Source of the DNA: Thioclava sp. ES.031
GTDB taxonomy: Bacteria; Pseudomonadota; Alphaproteobacteria; Rhodobacterales; Rhodobacteraceae
Assembly: GCF_002563775.1 (NCBI RefSeq)
Contig: NZ_PDJO01000001.1
Location: 2,366,001-2,430,000 of the forward strand
DNA: 64,000 nt
Reading direction: 5' to 3'
Shown: positions 44,526 through 53,174 of the stretch, in pieces
Position numbering within the stretch: the first letter of the stretch is position 1
Layout of the letters: each line of letters opens with the position of its first letter
Position numbers and translations under genes: made by a program
Notes under the pieces: model-generated
Told to the model about the DNA's origin: nothing
Databases searched by the model: none
The model's input: only the letters and a program-made list of their open reading frames with translations

Positions 44526-45278
44526 TCAGTAGCGGCCCGGCAATAAGCCGCCATCAACCGCAATCACCTGCCCTGTCAGGTAGGAGGCTTCGGAAGATGC
44601 AAGAAAACCGATGACGCTCGCGATTTCTTCTGGTTCGCCCAATCTGCCCATCGGAATGTAGGGCGACGCGATCTCATCCGCGTTCGGCCCAAGACTGTTC
44701 TTTTCGCTCAGAAGCTGAGCGGTGCGCGTATAGCCAGGCGCAACGCCGTTCACCCGGATACCACGCTTGGCGATCTCCACGGCCAGGCCCCGCACAAGCC
44801 CTACGACCCCGGCCTTCGCGGAGGAGTAGTGGACATGCTCGTCCCAGCCATACGCCACGCCCATAATGGAGCTGAGACAGATGATGGCGCCTCCCTCCTT
44901 CATTACCGGCAATGAAGGGCGGATGACCCGCAACATGCCCTTCAGATCAATGTCGAAGGTCATATCCCACTTCTCGTCAGTCATCTCGGCGATTGGGACG
45001 CGGTGGGCGATCCCCGCATTCGCCACGATCACGTCGATGCGACCATGGCGCTCGGCAACATCCGCCACGAGAGCATCCGCGGCCGCGGTATCGCGCACGT
45101 CAAGCGGCATGAATTCGGCGCTACCGCCAGCGTTGACGATTTCCGCGGCGGTAGCCGCGCCCTCGTCGGTCAGCACGTCGGTGACGACGACGTGATCACC
45201 CTGCGCGGCAAATTTCTTGGCGGAGGCTCGGCCGATCCCGATCCCAGCGCCCGTCAAAATTACAACTCTTCTGTCCAT
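44526..45278 (-). CDS. SDR-family dehydrogenase/reductase (copy 2)
   Basis: 250-aa classical short-chain dehydrogenase: TGAGIGIGRA coenzyme loop, NAG (VANAGIAHRV), catalytic Ser and YSSAKAGVVG (Y-x-x-x-K). ATG 45278 is used because GAGGGA precedes it; the GTG at 45290 is the alternative. The upstream SDR's stop is only 8 bp away. It presumably oxidises or reduces a pathway alcohol or ketone. Confidence 0.92.
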   Translation of the reverse strand: MDRRVVILTGAGIGIGRASAKKFAAQGDHVVVTDVLTDEGAATAAEIVNAGGSAEFMPLDVRDTAAADALVADVAERHGRIDVIVANAGIAHRVPIAEMTDEKWDMTFDIDLKGMLRVIRPSLPVMKEGGAIICLSSIMGVAYGWDEHVHYSSAKAGVVGLVRGLAVEIAKRGIRVNGVAPGYTRTAQLLSEKNSLGPNADEIASPYIPMGRLGEPEEIASVIGFLASSEASYLTGQVIAVDGGLLPGRY

Positions 45279-45286
45279 ATCGTCCC

Positions 45287-46015
45287 TCACAGCATCACGT
45301 CCCCAGAATTCGGCCCCAGCGTCTGACCCACGAATAGTGCGGCATCATCCGAACAAAGAAAGGACACCACGCCACCGATCTCCGCGGGCTCGCCGAACCG
45401 TCCCAGTGGGAGCTCGGCCCGCTTGGCGCTTTTCCAGTCTTCCGACAGCCCCTCGACCAGTGGCGTATTAATTGGACCAGGCGCGATAGCATTAACCCGC
45501 ACCCCCCGCGCCGACACTTCGCGCGCCAGAGATTTCGTCATTCCGATGATCGCGGCCTTAGCGCCCGAATAATGGGCCAGCTCCACACCGCCGATCTGTC
45601 CGAGCTGGGACGCCACGTTGACGATGATCCCCTCGCCGGCCTCGAGCATTGCAGGCAGGGCGGCACGGGTCACCAGATAGGTTCCGCGGACATGCACCGC
45701 GAACATGCGGTCGAACTCAGCTGGCAGAATATCGACGAACGGCGCCTGATGCCCGAACCCCGCATTGTTCACTACGATGCCCGGCGCTCCCATTTCCTTC
45801 CTCACGCGGTGCATCATCGCATCGACCGCGGCCTCGTCGCTGACATCGGCTGCAAAGGCATTCGCTTGGCCGCCTGCGGCCCGGATTCCGGCGGTCACCT
45901 TTTCGGCGGCCTCAAGGTGAAGGTCGTTAACGGCGACCCGGTAGCCGTCGCGCGCCAGCCGTTCAGCAATCGCCGCGCCGATGCCGGAGCCGGCGCCTGT
46001 CACCAAGGCAATCAT
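45287..46015 (-). CDS. SDR-family dehydrogenase/reductase (copy 1)
   Basis: 242-aa SDR with TGAGSGIGAA, NNAGFGH and YSGAKAAIIG motifs. It resembles 3-oxoacyl-ACP reductase-like or glucose-dehydrogenase-like SDRs, but the substrate is not predictable. The start overlaps the permease stop by 4 bp (ATGA), so it is coupled to transport. Tandem SDRs in a catabolic operon commonly carry out consecutive oxidations. Confidence 0.92.
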   Translation of the reverse strand: MIALVTGAGSGIGAAIAERLARDGYRVAVNDLHLEAAEKVTAGIRAAGGQANAFAADVSDEAAVDAMMHRVRKEMGAPGIVVNNAGFGHQAPFVDILPAEFDRMFAVHVRGTYLVTRAALPAMLEAGEGIIVNVASQLGQIGGVELAHYSGAKAAIIGMTKSLAREVSARGVRVNAIAPGPINTPLVEGLSEDWKSAKRAELPLGRFGEPAEIGGVVSFLCSDDAALFVGQTLGPNSGDVML

Positions 46016-46857
46016 GCTTCCTCCTGGCCGGCAAAGCGGCTTTTCGAACGCGCAGTAAAGCGTTTCATCAGCAGACCGTAGATCACCAGCAGAGTGAAAC
46101 TGAACAGCGTAGTTAGCACGCCGAACGCGAACACATTGGGGTAAATCTCGACGGAGAAGGTGCCATAGATCGAAAGCGGCAGCGTCAGATCGGCACCGGC
46201 GGTAAACAGCGTGCGAGAAAACTCGTCATAGCTTAGCGTGAAGCTAAACAGCATGGCCGAGAGCACCCCAGGAAAGATCAGCGGGAATGTCACGCGCCGG
46301 AAAGTCTGCGCCGGGCTGACGCCGAGCGAGAGCGAAGCTTCCTCGACCGATCGGTCGAAGCGGTTGAAGATGGCGAGCATCACGAGGAATGCGAAGGGAA
46401 AGGTATAGACAACATGCAGCACGAAAGAGGTGCTCCACCAAGCCCTGCCGATGTCCAGGAAGTTCGACAGTAGCGCCACTCCAAGCCCAACCAAAACACC
46501 CGGGACCATCATGCCCAAGATGATAAGGTAGAAGATCGGCCCGGCCCCCTTGAAACGGGTGCGGAAGGCTTCTGCGCTCATCGTACCCAAAGTGACCGAC
46601 ACGACCGTAGTCATGAAAGCCAGCACCAGCGACCGCACCAGGCTCGCGCCCACCGGAAGTTGCGACACGCGTGAGGTTTCGGCCAGGCCGAGAAGATGCT
46701 TGTACCAGTAGATCGACCACTCTTGGATCGGGAACTGGGGGCCCCCGCCCTCTCCCTGGAAACTAAGAATGGCAAGGATGATCATCGGCCCGTAAAGGAA
46801 CAGCAGGAACAGAGCGGTGTAGAGAACCAGCACGGGGCGGAGCAGACGGACTTCCAC
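46012..46857 (-). CDS. PotC-type ABC permease
   Basis: 281-aa membrane protein with six hydrophobic segments and the EAA loop (EEASLSLGVSPAQTFRRV). GTG start at 46857 preceded by AGGAGAT. It pairs with the permease immediately upstream to form a heterodimeric channel. Confidence 0.92.
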   Translation of the reverse strand: MEVRLLRPVLVLYTALFLLFLYGPMIILAILSFQGEGGGPQFPIQEWSIYWYKHLLGLAETSRVSQLPVGASLVRSLVLAFMTTVVSVTLGTMSAEAFRTRFKGAGPIFYLIILGMMVPGVLVGLGVALLSNFLDIGRAWWSTSFVLHVVYTFPFAFLVMLAIFNRFDRSVEEASLSLGVSPAQTFRRVTFPLIFPGVLSAMLFSFTLSYDEFSRTLFTAGADLTLPLSIYGTFSVEIYPNVFAFGVLTTLFSFTLLVIYGLLMKRFTARSKSRFAGQEEA

Positions 46858-46859
46858 GA

Positions 46860-47792
46860 TTACATCTCCTTCCGGAGGTCAACGACGCGCAAGGCGAGCG
46901 CAATGACCGCAGTGATGATGATTGTCAGCACCACGCCTGCGACGGCGGCGAAGGCCCATTTGAGCGATCCGACTTGGCTGACGATGATGTTGCCCAGAAG
47001 ATTGACCTTCCGACCCGACAGGGATGCTGCGGTAGCGAACTCACCCAAGACCATGACCGAAACGAAGATCGTGCCCACGATCACGCCTGGAAGGGACAGG
47101 GGTAGAACGATGCGCCGGAAGATCGTCCCGAATGACGCGCCAAGATCGCGCGCGGCCTCGATCACCGACTCGTCTATGCGGGCTATCATGAACGTGATCG
47201 GACCGACCATGAACACGCAGTAGATCTGCGTCATGCCCACGATGACCGAGAACTCCGAGAAGAGCAGGAAGCTCAGAGGCTCGGATATGATGCCGAGCTT
47301 CATCAGAATGATGTTGATCGCCCCTTCTGTGCCGAGCATAGGGCGCCACGCGATCACGCGGATCAGAAACGATGTCCAGAAGGGGATCACGCATGCCACC
47401 AGAAGGGCTGTCTGAAGCGTCCTGTTCTTGACGAAGAGACCGATGAAAAGCGCGACCGGGTAGCCCACGATCAGCGTCGCGAGAAGCACGATGACCCAGA
47501 CCCTGAGCGTAGTGCCGATTGCTGTCAGATAGGTGGAAGAACTCAGGAAACGTTCCCAGCTTGCGGTGGTCAGCTCGGGCTTCACCGCGAAGGTGGTCTG
47601 CGTCCAGAAGGACACGTAGATCACCATCCCCAGCGGCAGCAGCATGAAAAGCAGCATCCAAAGCACGCCGGGGGTCAAAAGCAGGAAGGCCCGGCGCCGA
47701 TCCTTGGTCTCTCGCATGACGGCGGGACTGACGGCTGACGCATCAGTGCCGGAGACTGGCGTGCGAAGCGTTTCTTTGCTGGTCGTTTTCAT
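46860..47792 (-). CDS. PotB-type ABC permease
   Basis: 310-aa permease with an extended cytoplasmic N-terminus, six hydrophobic segments and the EAA motif (EAARDLGASFGTIFRRI). ATG 47792 overlaps the ATPase stop by one base. Together with the following PotC-like permease it forms the transmembrane pore. Confidence 0.92.
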   Translation of the reverse strand: MKTTSKETLRTPVSGTDASAVSPAVMRETKDRRRAFLLLTPGVLWMLLFMLLPLGMVIYVSFWTQTTFAVKPELTTASWERFLSSSTYLTAIGTTLRVWVIVLLATLIVGYPVALFIGLFVKNRTLQTALLVACVIPFWTSFLIRVIAWRPMLGTEGAINIILMKLGIISEPLSFLLFSEFSVIVGMTQIYCVFMVGPITFMIARIDESVIEAARDLGASFGTIFRRIVLPLSLPGVIVGTIFVSVMVLGEFATAASLSGRKVNLLGNIIVSQVGSLKWAFAAVAGVVLTIIITAVIALALRVVDLRKEM

Positions 47793-48862
47793 CAAGCGGC
47801 TCCCTTGAACAGCACCGCAGAGTCCGGCGAGAAGAACAGCGCGTAGCTCTTGCCCTCCTCGAGCTGCGGCAGGCGTGGATCGCTCAGGTGGTCCACCACC
47901 TGGATCAGTTCCCCGTCGGGTGTGCGGAAGAACGAAAGCGCCGTGGGACCGTTGAACTCACCGGTCACATAGGTCGCTTCGAAGTGATCATGTCCCAGCG
48001 GAACGTCTGACGGCGCGCAAACACCGATATCGTCGAACCGGACGGCCAGTTGAACCGGCGTGTCGTCGGCCACCTTCTCGCCGATCGGCAGTAGCCCGAC
48101 CGAGGTGCGCAGGGCGCCGTTTTCCACCACGCCCGACAGTAGATTCCAAGCATTGAGGTGGCGTGCCGAGGCCGGATTTTTCGGCTGCGTGAAAAGCGAG
48201 CGGGAATTATCGACCTGTGCGATCCGGCCCTCGGCCAGAACTGCAACCGTGTCCCCCATGGTCAACGCTTCGGTCTCGGAACCGGTGACGTGAAGAAAAC
48301 TGACCTTCAGCCGCTCCCGGATGGCTCGCAGTTCATCGCACATGCGCGCTCGGAGATTGGCATCCAGCGCGCCGAGCGGCTCGTCGAGCAGTACGATCTG
48401 CGGCTCTGTCACAAGTGTGCGGGCTAAGGCGACGCGCTGACGCTGGCCACCCGAAATTTCACCGACGCCGCGATGGCCAAAATCCTCGAGCCCGACCAGC
48501 TCCAGCGCATGCTGGGTTCTTTCCCGAATCTCGGCCTCGTTCTCGAGCCGGCCGACCTCGCGGTAGCGCAAGCCGAAGGCGACGTTCTCCGCCACGGAAA
48601 GATGGGAAAACAGTGCGAAGTTTTGGAAAACGAACCCAATGTCGCGAAGGTGCGGTGGCTTGCCGTCGAGCCGCTCACCATTGAGCAGCAACTCACCGCG
48701 ATTGGGCTCCTCGAATCCAGCGATGAGGCGCAACAACGTGGTCTTGCCCGCTCCCGACGCGCCCAGCAACGACAGATAGGTGTCGTCCGGAACGCTCAGA
48801 TCAAGGCCGTCCAGGGCCACTACATCCCCGTAAAGCCTGGTGACGCCATTTAGCTCAAGCAA
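47792..48862 (-). CDS. PotA-type ABC ATPase (copy 2), H-loop His replaced
   Basis: 356-aa ATPase with an intact Walker A (GASGAGKTT, residues 34-42), signature ISGGQRQ (136-142) and Walker B IVLLDEP (156-162), but the switch-histidine position reads VTG instead of VTH (G194). The start is assigned to TTG 48862 because AGGAGGGG lies 3 bp before it and the family N-terminus (LELNGVTRLYG) begins there; ATGs at 48904 and 48916 lie inside a cluster of regulator-like palindromes. It is the first gene of the operon. Confidence 0.88.
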   Translation of the reverse strand: MLELNGVTRLYGDVVALDGLDLSVPDDTYLSLLGASGAGKTTLLRLIAGFEEPNRGELLLNGERLDGKPPHLRDIGFVFQNFALFSHLSVAENVAFGLRYREVGRLENEAEIRERTQHALELVGLEDFGHRGVGEISGGQRQRVALARTLVTEPQIVLLDEPLGALDANLRARMCDELRAIRERLKVSFLHVTGSETEALTMGDTVAVLAEGRIAQVDNSRSLFTQPKNPASARHLNAWNLLSGVVENGALRTSVGLLPIGEKVADDTPVQLAVRFDDIGVCAPSDVPLGHDHFEATYVTGEFNGPTALSFFRTPDGELIQVVDHLSDPRLPQLEEGKSYALFFSPDSAVLFKGAA

Positions 48863-48886
48863 CTGCCCCTCCTGCGTTAATCGCTC

Positions 48887-49081
48887 TTTGCATGCAAACA
48901 CCATTTTTTCACCCATGCAAGAAAAATTTGATTTGTGTATGCAAGATGCATTTATCTTGCGCATTAGCTGATGAAACATGCCATAAGGTGCTTAATCGAA
49001 TGGCAACACACGCATGACCCCCGCTTTTTTCAGACACAAAAGACGCGGGAGGCACTTGATTGCAGCGTCGTTTGCATACAA
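48887..49081. promoter_or_regulatory. Repeated TTGCAT(G/A)CAA operators, divergent promoter
   Basis: Three palindrome-like sites share the core TTGCAT(G/A)CAA: TTTGCATGCAAA at 48887-48898 (perfect 12-bp palindrome), TTTGTGTATGCAA at 48932-48944, and TTTGCATACAA at 49071-49081. A 7-bp inverted repeat GCAAGAT...ATCTTGC (48941-48960) overlaps the second. They fill the space between the ABC ATPase and the GntR gene. They are the likely operators for that regulator. Confidence 0.65.
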
Positions 49082-49159
49082 TATTCAAACCTTGACCGGT
49101 GAAAAACGCGCTATGCTGGCGTCCTGAACACTATGCAGCGGCAGTGGGAGAACGATTCG

Positions 49160-50158
49160 ATGACCCGGAAGGCGACCCTCGTGCGCGCGTCCGAGCCGCA
49201 CCCGTCAACACTTTTCGAAGCGGCCGCCGACCTGATCCGCGCGAATATCTCACACGGCAAACTCGCGCCCGGCGTCGTGCTTCAGGAAAGCGCATTGGCT
49301 GAACGGCTGTCGATGTCGCGCGCAACTGTGAAGCGCTCCCTGGCACTTTTGGCGGAGGAGGGACTAATTCGGCGCTTCTCGGGCCGTGGATACCTTGTCG
49401 CAGGGTCGGACGAAACGCCCCGCCGACTCGATTTGCGCACTGTCGAATTGGACCTCGAATTACTTGACCAATCCGTCGGCCAGCCGAACTGGCAACGCAT
49501 TCAGGACGTCGTGGAAAAGGAGCTTTCGCGCTGTCTTGTGTTCGGCCGCTACCGCGTGGTGGAGGCCCTTCTGGCACAGGAGTTCGATGTGAGCCGAACC
49601 GTGGTGCGAGATGTCCTTTCCCGCCTCCAGGAACGCGGCCTGGTCGAGAAAAGCGCAAGTTCCCGCTGGGTGGTGGAGCCGCTGACGGCCCAGCGGATCA
49701 AGAACAAGTTTGAACTCTGCATGATCCTGGAGGTCGCCGCTCTTCAATCCTCCGAGGTGGACGCCGAAGCGCTGGCGCAATTGGCGGACGAGATCAGGGC
49801 ACTGCCGCAGGATGACCCGGTCAAACCGCGGACGTGGTTCGACCTGGATCATCGGTTCTTCCAGCTGGCAATCCTGTCTACCCCGAACCGCGACCTGGCG
49901 CATTACGTCAACAGAAACCGCAGCGGCCTTTGGGCGTTGCGCAGCGTGCTGTTCTCTATCGGTCTGCCGCCGGACCGGCAATCGCTGATGGAGTTGTGCA
50001 TGGTAATCGACCTGCTGCGCGCGGGGACCACCACCGCGGCTGCCAGCATGCTTTCGACGCATCTGGAAAACGCTCTGCGCCGAACCATTGCGCAGCTCAA
50101 GATCGTCTCGGTGATAAACCCGCCTGTAGATTTCGCACCCTATCTTGTTCCGACCTAA
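49160..50158 (+). CDS. GntR-family regulator with two winged-helix domains
   Basis: 332-aa protein. Residues 17-82 form a GntR winged HTH (LAERLSMSRATVKRSLALLAEEG...RGYLVAG). A second, clearly related winged HTH occupies about 110-173 (LAQEFDVSRTVVRDVLSRLQERG...SRWVVEP), followed by an FCD-like all-helical sensor domain. Usual GntR/FadR regulators have one HTH. ATG 49160 with GGAG upstream is preferred; ATG 49133 is an alternative. It is divergent from the transporter operon and probably represses or activates it. Confidence 0.88.
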   Translation: MTRKATLVRASEPHPSTLFEAAADLIRANISHGKLAPGVVLQESALAERLSMSRATVKRSLALLAEEGLIRRFSGRGYLVAGSDETPRRLDLRTVELDLELLDQSVGQPNWQRIQDVVEKELSRCLVFGRYRVVEALLAQEFDVSRTVVRDVLSRLQERGLVEKSASSRWVVEPLTAQRIKNKFELCMILEVAALQSSEVDAEALAQLADEIRALPQDDPVKPRTWFDLDHRFFQLAILSTPNRDLAHYVNRNRSGLWALRSVLFSIGLPPDRQSLMELCMVIDLLRAGTTTAAASMLSTHLENALRRTIAQLKIVSVINPPVDFAPYLVPT

Positions 50159-50680
50159 GGGGCTGCGCCCGCGCGACAGGGCACCGCCATGCGCGATGCC
50201 GCGCCAGAGTCGGAGGGCGCGCACTGCGCCGCGCGCGGCTCCCCTATCGCAAGCCTCGAAAAGCTTGACCGCATCAACCAGAGGCGACATCAAGAAAGCA
50301 CGCTCAGTGGCGACGTCTCGCGGTGACCGGATATCCGGAACAGCTGACCGGATGTTGTCGGAATGCCCGACCGGATGCATCGGTGTGCGCACTCCCCATT
50401 TTAGGGTAATCGGCATCCATGTCTGGAAGCAGACTAAGGCTCAATATTGCGTGTCGTTTGACAGCCATCGCGTGGATGGGTTTCGGCGGAACGATCACTT
50501 CCATCAATAGCTCTCACGATTTGGCGGCCGATGAAGCGACTTGGGCGTGAGGTTGCAACCTTGTACCCCATCTCGGCAAGGTCGACCGTCGCCTTTAGAC
50601 TCCCAGCGATGGCGATACCCATCCCTTCTTCTATCGCCTCTTCTGTGCTGTGAGCTACTCCCCGTCTCTTGGACAGGATC
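50159..50680. other. Junction region with GACCGGAT repeats, no clear gene
   Basis: 522 bp between the GntR gene and the IS3-family element. No gene is convincing; a minus-strand frame (about 50,440-50,680) reads like a broken reading frame of unknown origin. GACCGGAT occurs three times, at 50325, 50346 and 50369, about 21-23 bp apart, reminiscent of the multiple terminal repeats of IS21-family elements. This suggests a decayed mobile-element end. Confidence 0.45.
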
Positions 50681-50743
50681 TGACCTGCCACGGGATTTTT
50701 CCTCCACCATCGATTAGAGTCCGACCCAACTTGAGGACGGACA

Positions 50744-51010
50744 ATGAAGCGAATGAGATTCACGGACGAGCAGATCATCGGCATCCTGGCCGAACACGAG
50801 GCAGGCGCGAAGTGCGCGGACCTGTGCCGCAAGCACGGCATGTCGGAAGGGACCTTCTATAACTGGAAGGCGAAGTTCGGCGGCATGACAGTGCCGGAGG
50901 CAAAGCGGCTGAAGACGCTCGAAGACGAGAACGCCAAGCTGAAGAAGCTGCTGGCCGAGCAGATGCTGGACTTGGCGGCGATGAAGGAACTGGTTTCAAA
51001 AAAGTGGTGA
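50744..51010 (+). CDS. IS3-family transposase OrfA
   Basis: 88-aa HTH/leucine-zipper protein ([20 protein letters not shown]...[14 protein letters not shown]...[15 protein letters not shown]). The end overlaps orfB at a slippery A6G (50998-51004), the classical site for -1 programmed frameshifting that makes the OrfAB transposase. Confidence 0.9.
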   Translation: MKRMRFTDEQIIGILAEHEAGAKCADLCRKHGMSEGTFYNWKAKFGGMTVPEAKRLKTLEDENAKLKKLLAEQMLDLAAMKELVSKKW

Positions 51011-51935
51011 CGCCTGCCGTGAAGCGCGAGGCGGTCGCGCATCTGAGGTCCCTGCTCGGGCTCTCGGAACGGCGGGCGTGCCGGATTGCTGGGGCGGATC
51101 GCAAGATGGTCCGCTATCAGGCGCAGCGAGCTTCGGATACGGAGCTGCGTGGCCGTCTGCGCGAGCTGGCCAACGAACGCAGACGGTTCGGCTATCGGCG
51201 GCTCTTCGTGCCGGCTCGCGCCGCGAGGGCGAGCCATCCGGGATCAACCGGATCTATCGGCTCTACCGCGAAGAAGGCCTGACGGTGCGCAAAAGGAAGG
51301 CCAGGCGTAAGGCGGTCGGAACACGGGCCCCGATCTTGGTCGCGGCGCGTCCCAATGCCCGTTGGTCGCTGGATTTCGTCCACGACCAGTTCGCCAGCGG
51401 CCAGCGCTTCCGAGTGCTCAACGTGGTCGACGATGTTACCCGGGAGTGCCTCGCCGCCATCCCGGACACTTCGATTTCGGGGCGCCGGGTGGCGCGCGAA
51501 CTGACGGCTTTGATCGAGCGCCGCGGCAAGCCGGGAATGATCGTCAGCGACAACGGCACAGAACTGACCTCGAATGCCATCCTGCGGTGGTGTTCCGAGC
51601 ACCGGATCGAATGGCACTACATCGCGCCGGGCAAGCCGATGCAGAACGGTTTCGTGGAGAGTTTCAACGGCCGGATGCGCGACGAGCTACTCAACGAGAC
51701 CATGTTTCGTAACCTGGTTCATGCGCGCGTCGTGATCGCCGCTTGGGCTGCCGACTACAACACCGAGCGTCCGCATTCGGCCCTGGACTACCAGACCCCG
51801 GCTGACTACGCGCGGGCCCTAACCACCGCAATCGCCCGCCCCGCTACGCGAGATGATAACTCCGCGCGTCGGGCGATTGCTCAACCTGCGCCGATCGGCG
51901 TAAACACCAACCGGGCTCCGGTCGTGGCTGGATGA
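51004..51935 (+). pseudogene. IS3-family OrfB, frameshifted
   Basis: The DDE integrase half of the transposase is split. The N-terminal part ([21 protein letters not shown]...YRRLFV) is in one frame to about 51215, and the catalytic part ([27 protein letters not shown]) continues in another frame to 51935. The junction around 51215-51235 has a net +2/-1 change relative to a continuous reading. Unless this is a sequencing error, the element cannot move on its own. Confidence 0.85.
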
Positions 51936-52079
51936 AAGACCCGTGGCAGGTCACCCGCTCCCAACTTTCTTCTTCGTGCCCGAGCGAAGTAGCCAACCTC
52001 CTCTTAGCAGAACCGAGAAGGCTGGGCATGTCACCACGACGCCCAGGGTCGCTAAGGACGATATGGAGGGCACAAACGC

Positions 52080-53174
52080 TTGGCAAATCCGTGGACACCA
52101 GTCTGGCACGAAAAACACGCAACCTGGGCCATCGACTTTCGCGTCGGGTCACGTCGCATCCGCCGAAGACTCCCGGTGCGCGACAAGTCCCAACGCAAGA
52201 TCGCCGAGAAGCTGGCAGAGAAAATCTATCAATCGGCTTGGCAGAACGAGCTACAGGCGGAAAAAGGGCCGAGGAAGACATCCTTCGTCAAAGCAGCCGA
52301 GCTATACGAAGCAGGCGGCGGGGAAGCCCGGTTTCTGCCTAAACTCAAGCGCTTTTTTGGCCACGACACCTTCATCGAGGACATCGACGAAGTTCGCATC
52401 ATGGAAGCTGCGGCGGCTCTATACCCCGAAGCGCGACCCGATACGATCCGACGTCAGGTTCGTGTGCCTGTTCGCTCGATACAGAATTTCGTCGCCGGGA
52501 AGCGTCGACAGAAGTCGACCGATACGCGGAGAGTTCGATGGCTAAGCCCGGAAGAGGCGGAAAGGATGCTCGAGGCTGCCAGCGCCCCTCACGTGATCGG
52601 TTTGCGTGATCCCCGACGCGAGACCCTGCGCAAGATCGCCTTCATGCTCGGCACCGGTGCGGGACCCGGAGAGACGATGGCGCTCGATGGAAAAGGTTGG
52701 AACCCCGCCACACGGGAGTGGTGGCTGCCGGGCACCAAGACGACGTTTAGACCGCGCTTTGTCTTCTTGCCGCAGCGCGCGCTTGAGCTTGTCGGCGAGA
52801 TACCGGCCAGCGGACCGGCCTTCCCTGCTCCGAATGGCTACCCCTACAAACTTCATGCAAACCGGGGAGCGCAGATGGCGGTCGCCTTCGGGAAGGTGCG
52901 CGATGCGGCCGGTTTAGGCACAGACGTCGTCCCCTACACGCTTCGCCATACTTGGGCGACCTGGTTTTACGCTCAAACCAAGGACTGGGCCGCTTTGCTC
53001 GATTATGGTGGTTGGGGGCGCTCAGACACCGCAAATCGTTACAGGAAGATCGCGCCAAAAGACCTGGCGAACCAGCTTCTTGCCTATGGTTGGGACTTTC
53101 GGCCCGAGGAAAGTGAGCCGGTTCGTTTCGGAGAGCTGGTATCGGTTCGGTTTCGCCCGGAAGAACCGGACTGA
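52080..53174 (+). CDS. Tyrosine recombinase with degenerate active site
   Basis: 364-aa integrase related to the one at 22.6 kb. The C-terminal half has LRH (R289-H290) and the nucleophile Y321 in NRYRKIAP, but the catalytic first Arg is missing: the family's GTG-x-R-x-GE reads GTGAGPGE, with G195 (GGA; CGA would encode Arg). The HxLR His is Tyr (Y286). The TTG start at 52080 is supported by GGAGGG nine bases upstream. It is 127 bp from the IS right end. It is probably inactive or altered in function. Confidence 0.88.
   Translation: MANPWTPVWHEKHATWAIDFRVGSRRIRRRLPVRDKSQRKIAEKLAEKIYQSAWQNELQAEKGPRKTSFVKAAELYEAGGGEARFLPKLKRFFGHDTFIEDIDEVRIMEAAAALYPEARPDTIRRQVRVPVRSIQNFVAGKRRQKSTDTRRVRWLSPEEAERMLEAASAPHVIGLRDPRRETLRKIAFMLGTGAGPGETMALDGKGWNPATREWWLPGTKTTFRPRFVFLPQRALELVGEIPASGPAFPAPNGYPYKLHANRGAQMAVAFGKVRDAAGLGTDVVPYTLRHTWATWFYAQTKDWAALLDYGGWGRSDTANRYRKIAPKDLANQLLAYGWDFRPEESEPVRFGELVSVRFRPEEPD

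Larger units (their letters stand above)
50681..51953 (+). mobile_element. IS3-family insertion sequence with imperfect IRs
   Basis: 1,273-bp element bounded by imperfect terminal inverted repeats: TGACCTGCCACGGG at 50681 and its complement at 51940-51953, with matching continuation inward for about 25 bp. It carries orfA and a frameshifted orfB. Flanking 3-5-bp sequences (GATC left, CCC right) do not match, so no target duplication is visible. Confidence 0.85.

Noticed and set aside
52003..52010. CTTAGCAG, reverse complement of the tRNA-Ser anticodon-loop sequence CTGCTAAG, near the second integrase
   Set aside because: Only 8 exact bases match, expected about once or twice by chance in 64 kb on two strands; not enough to call an attachment site.
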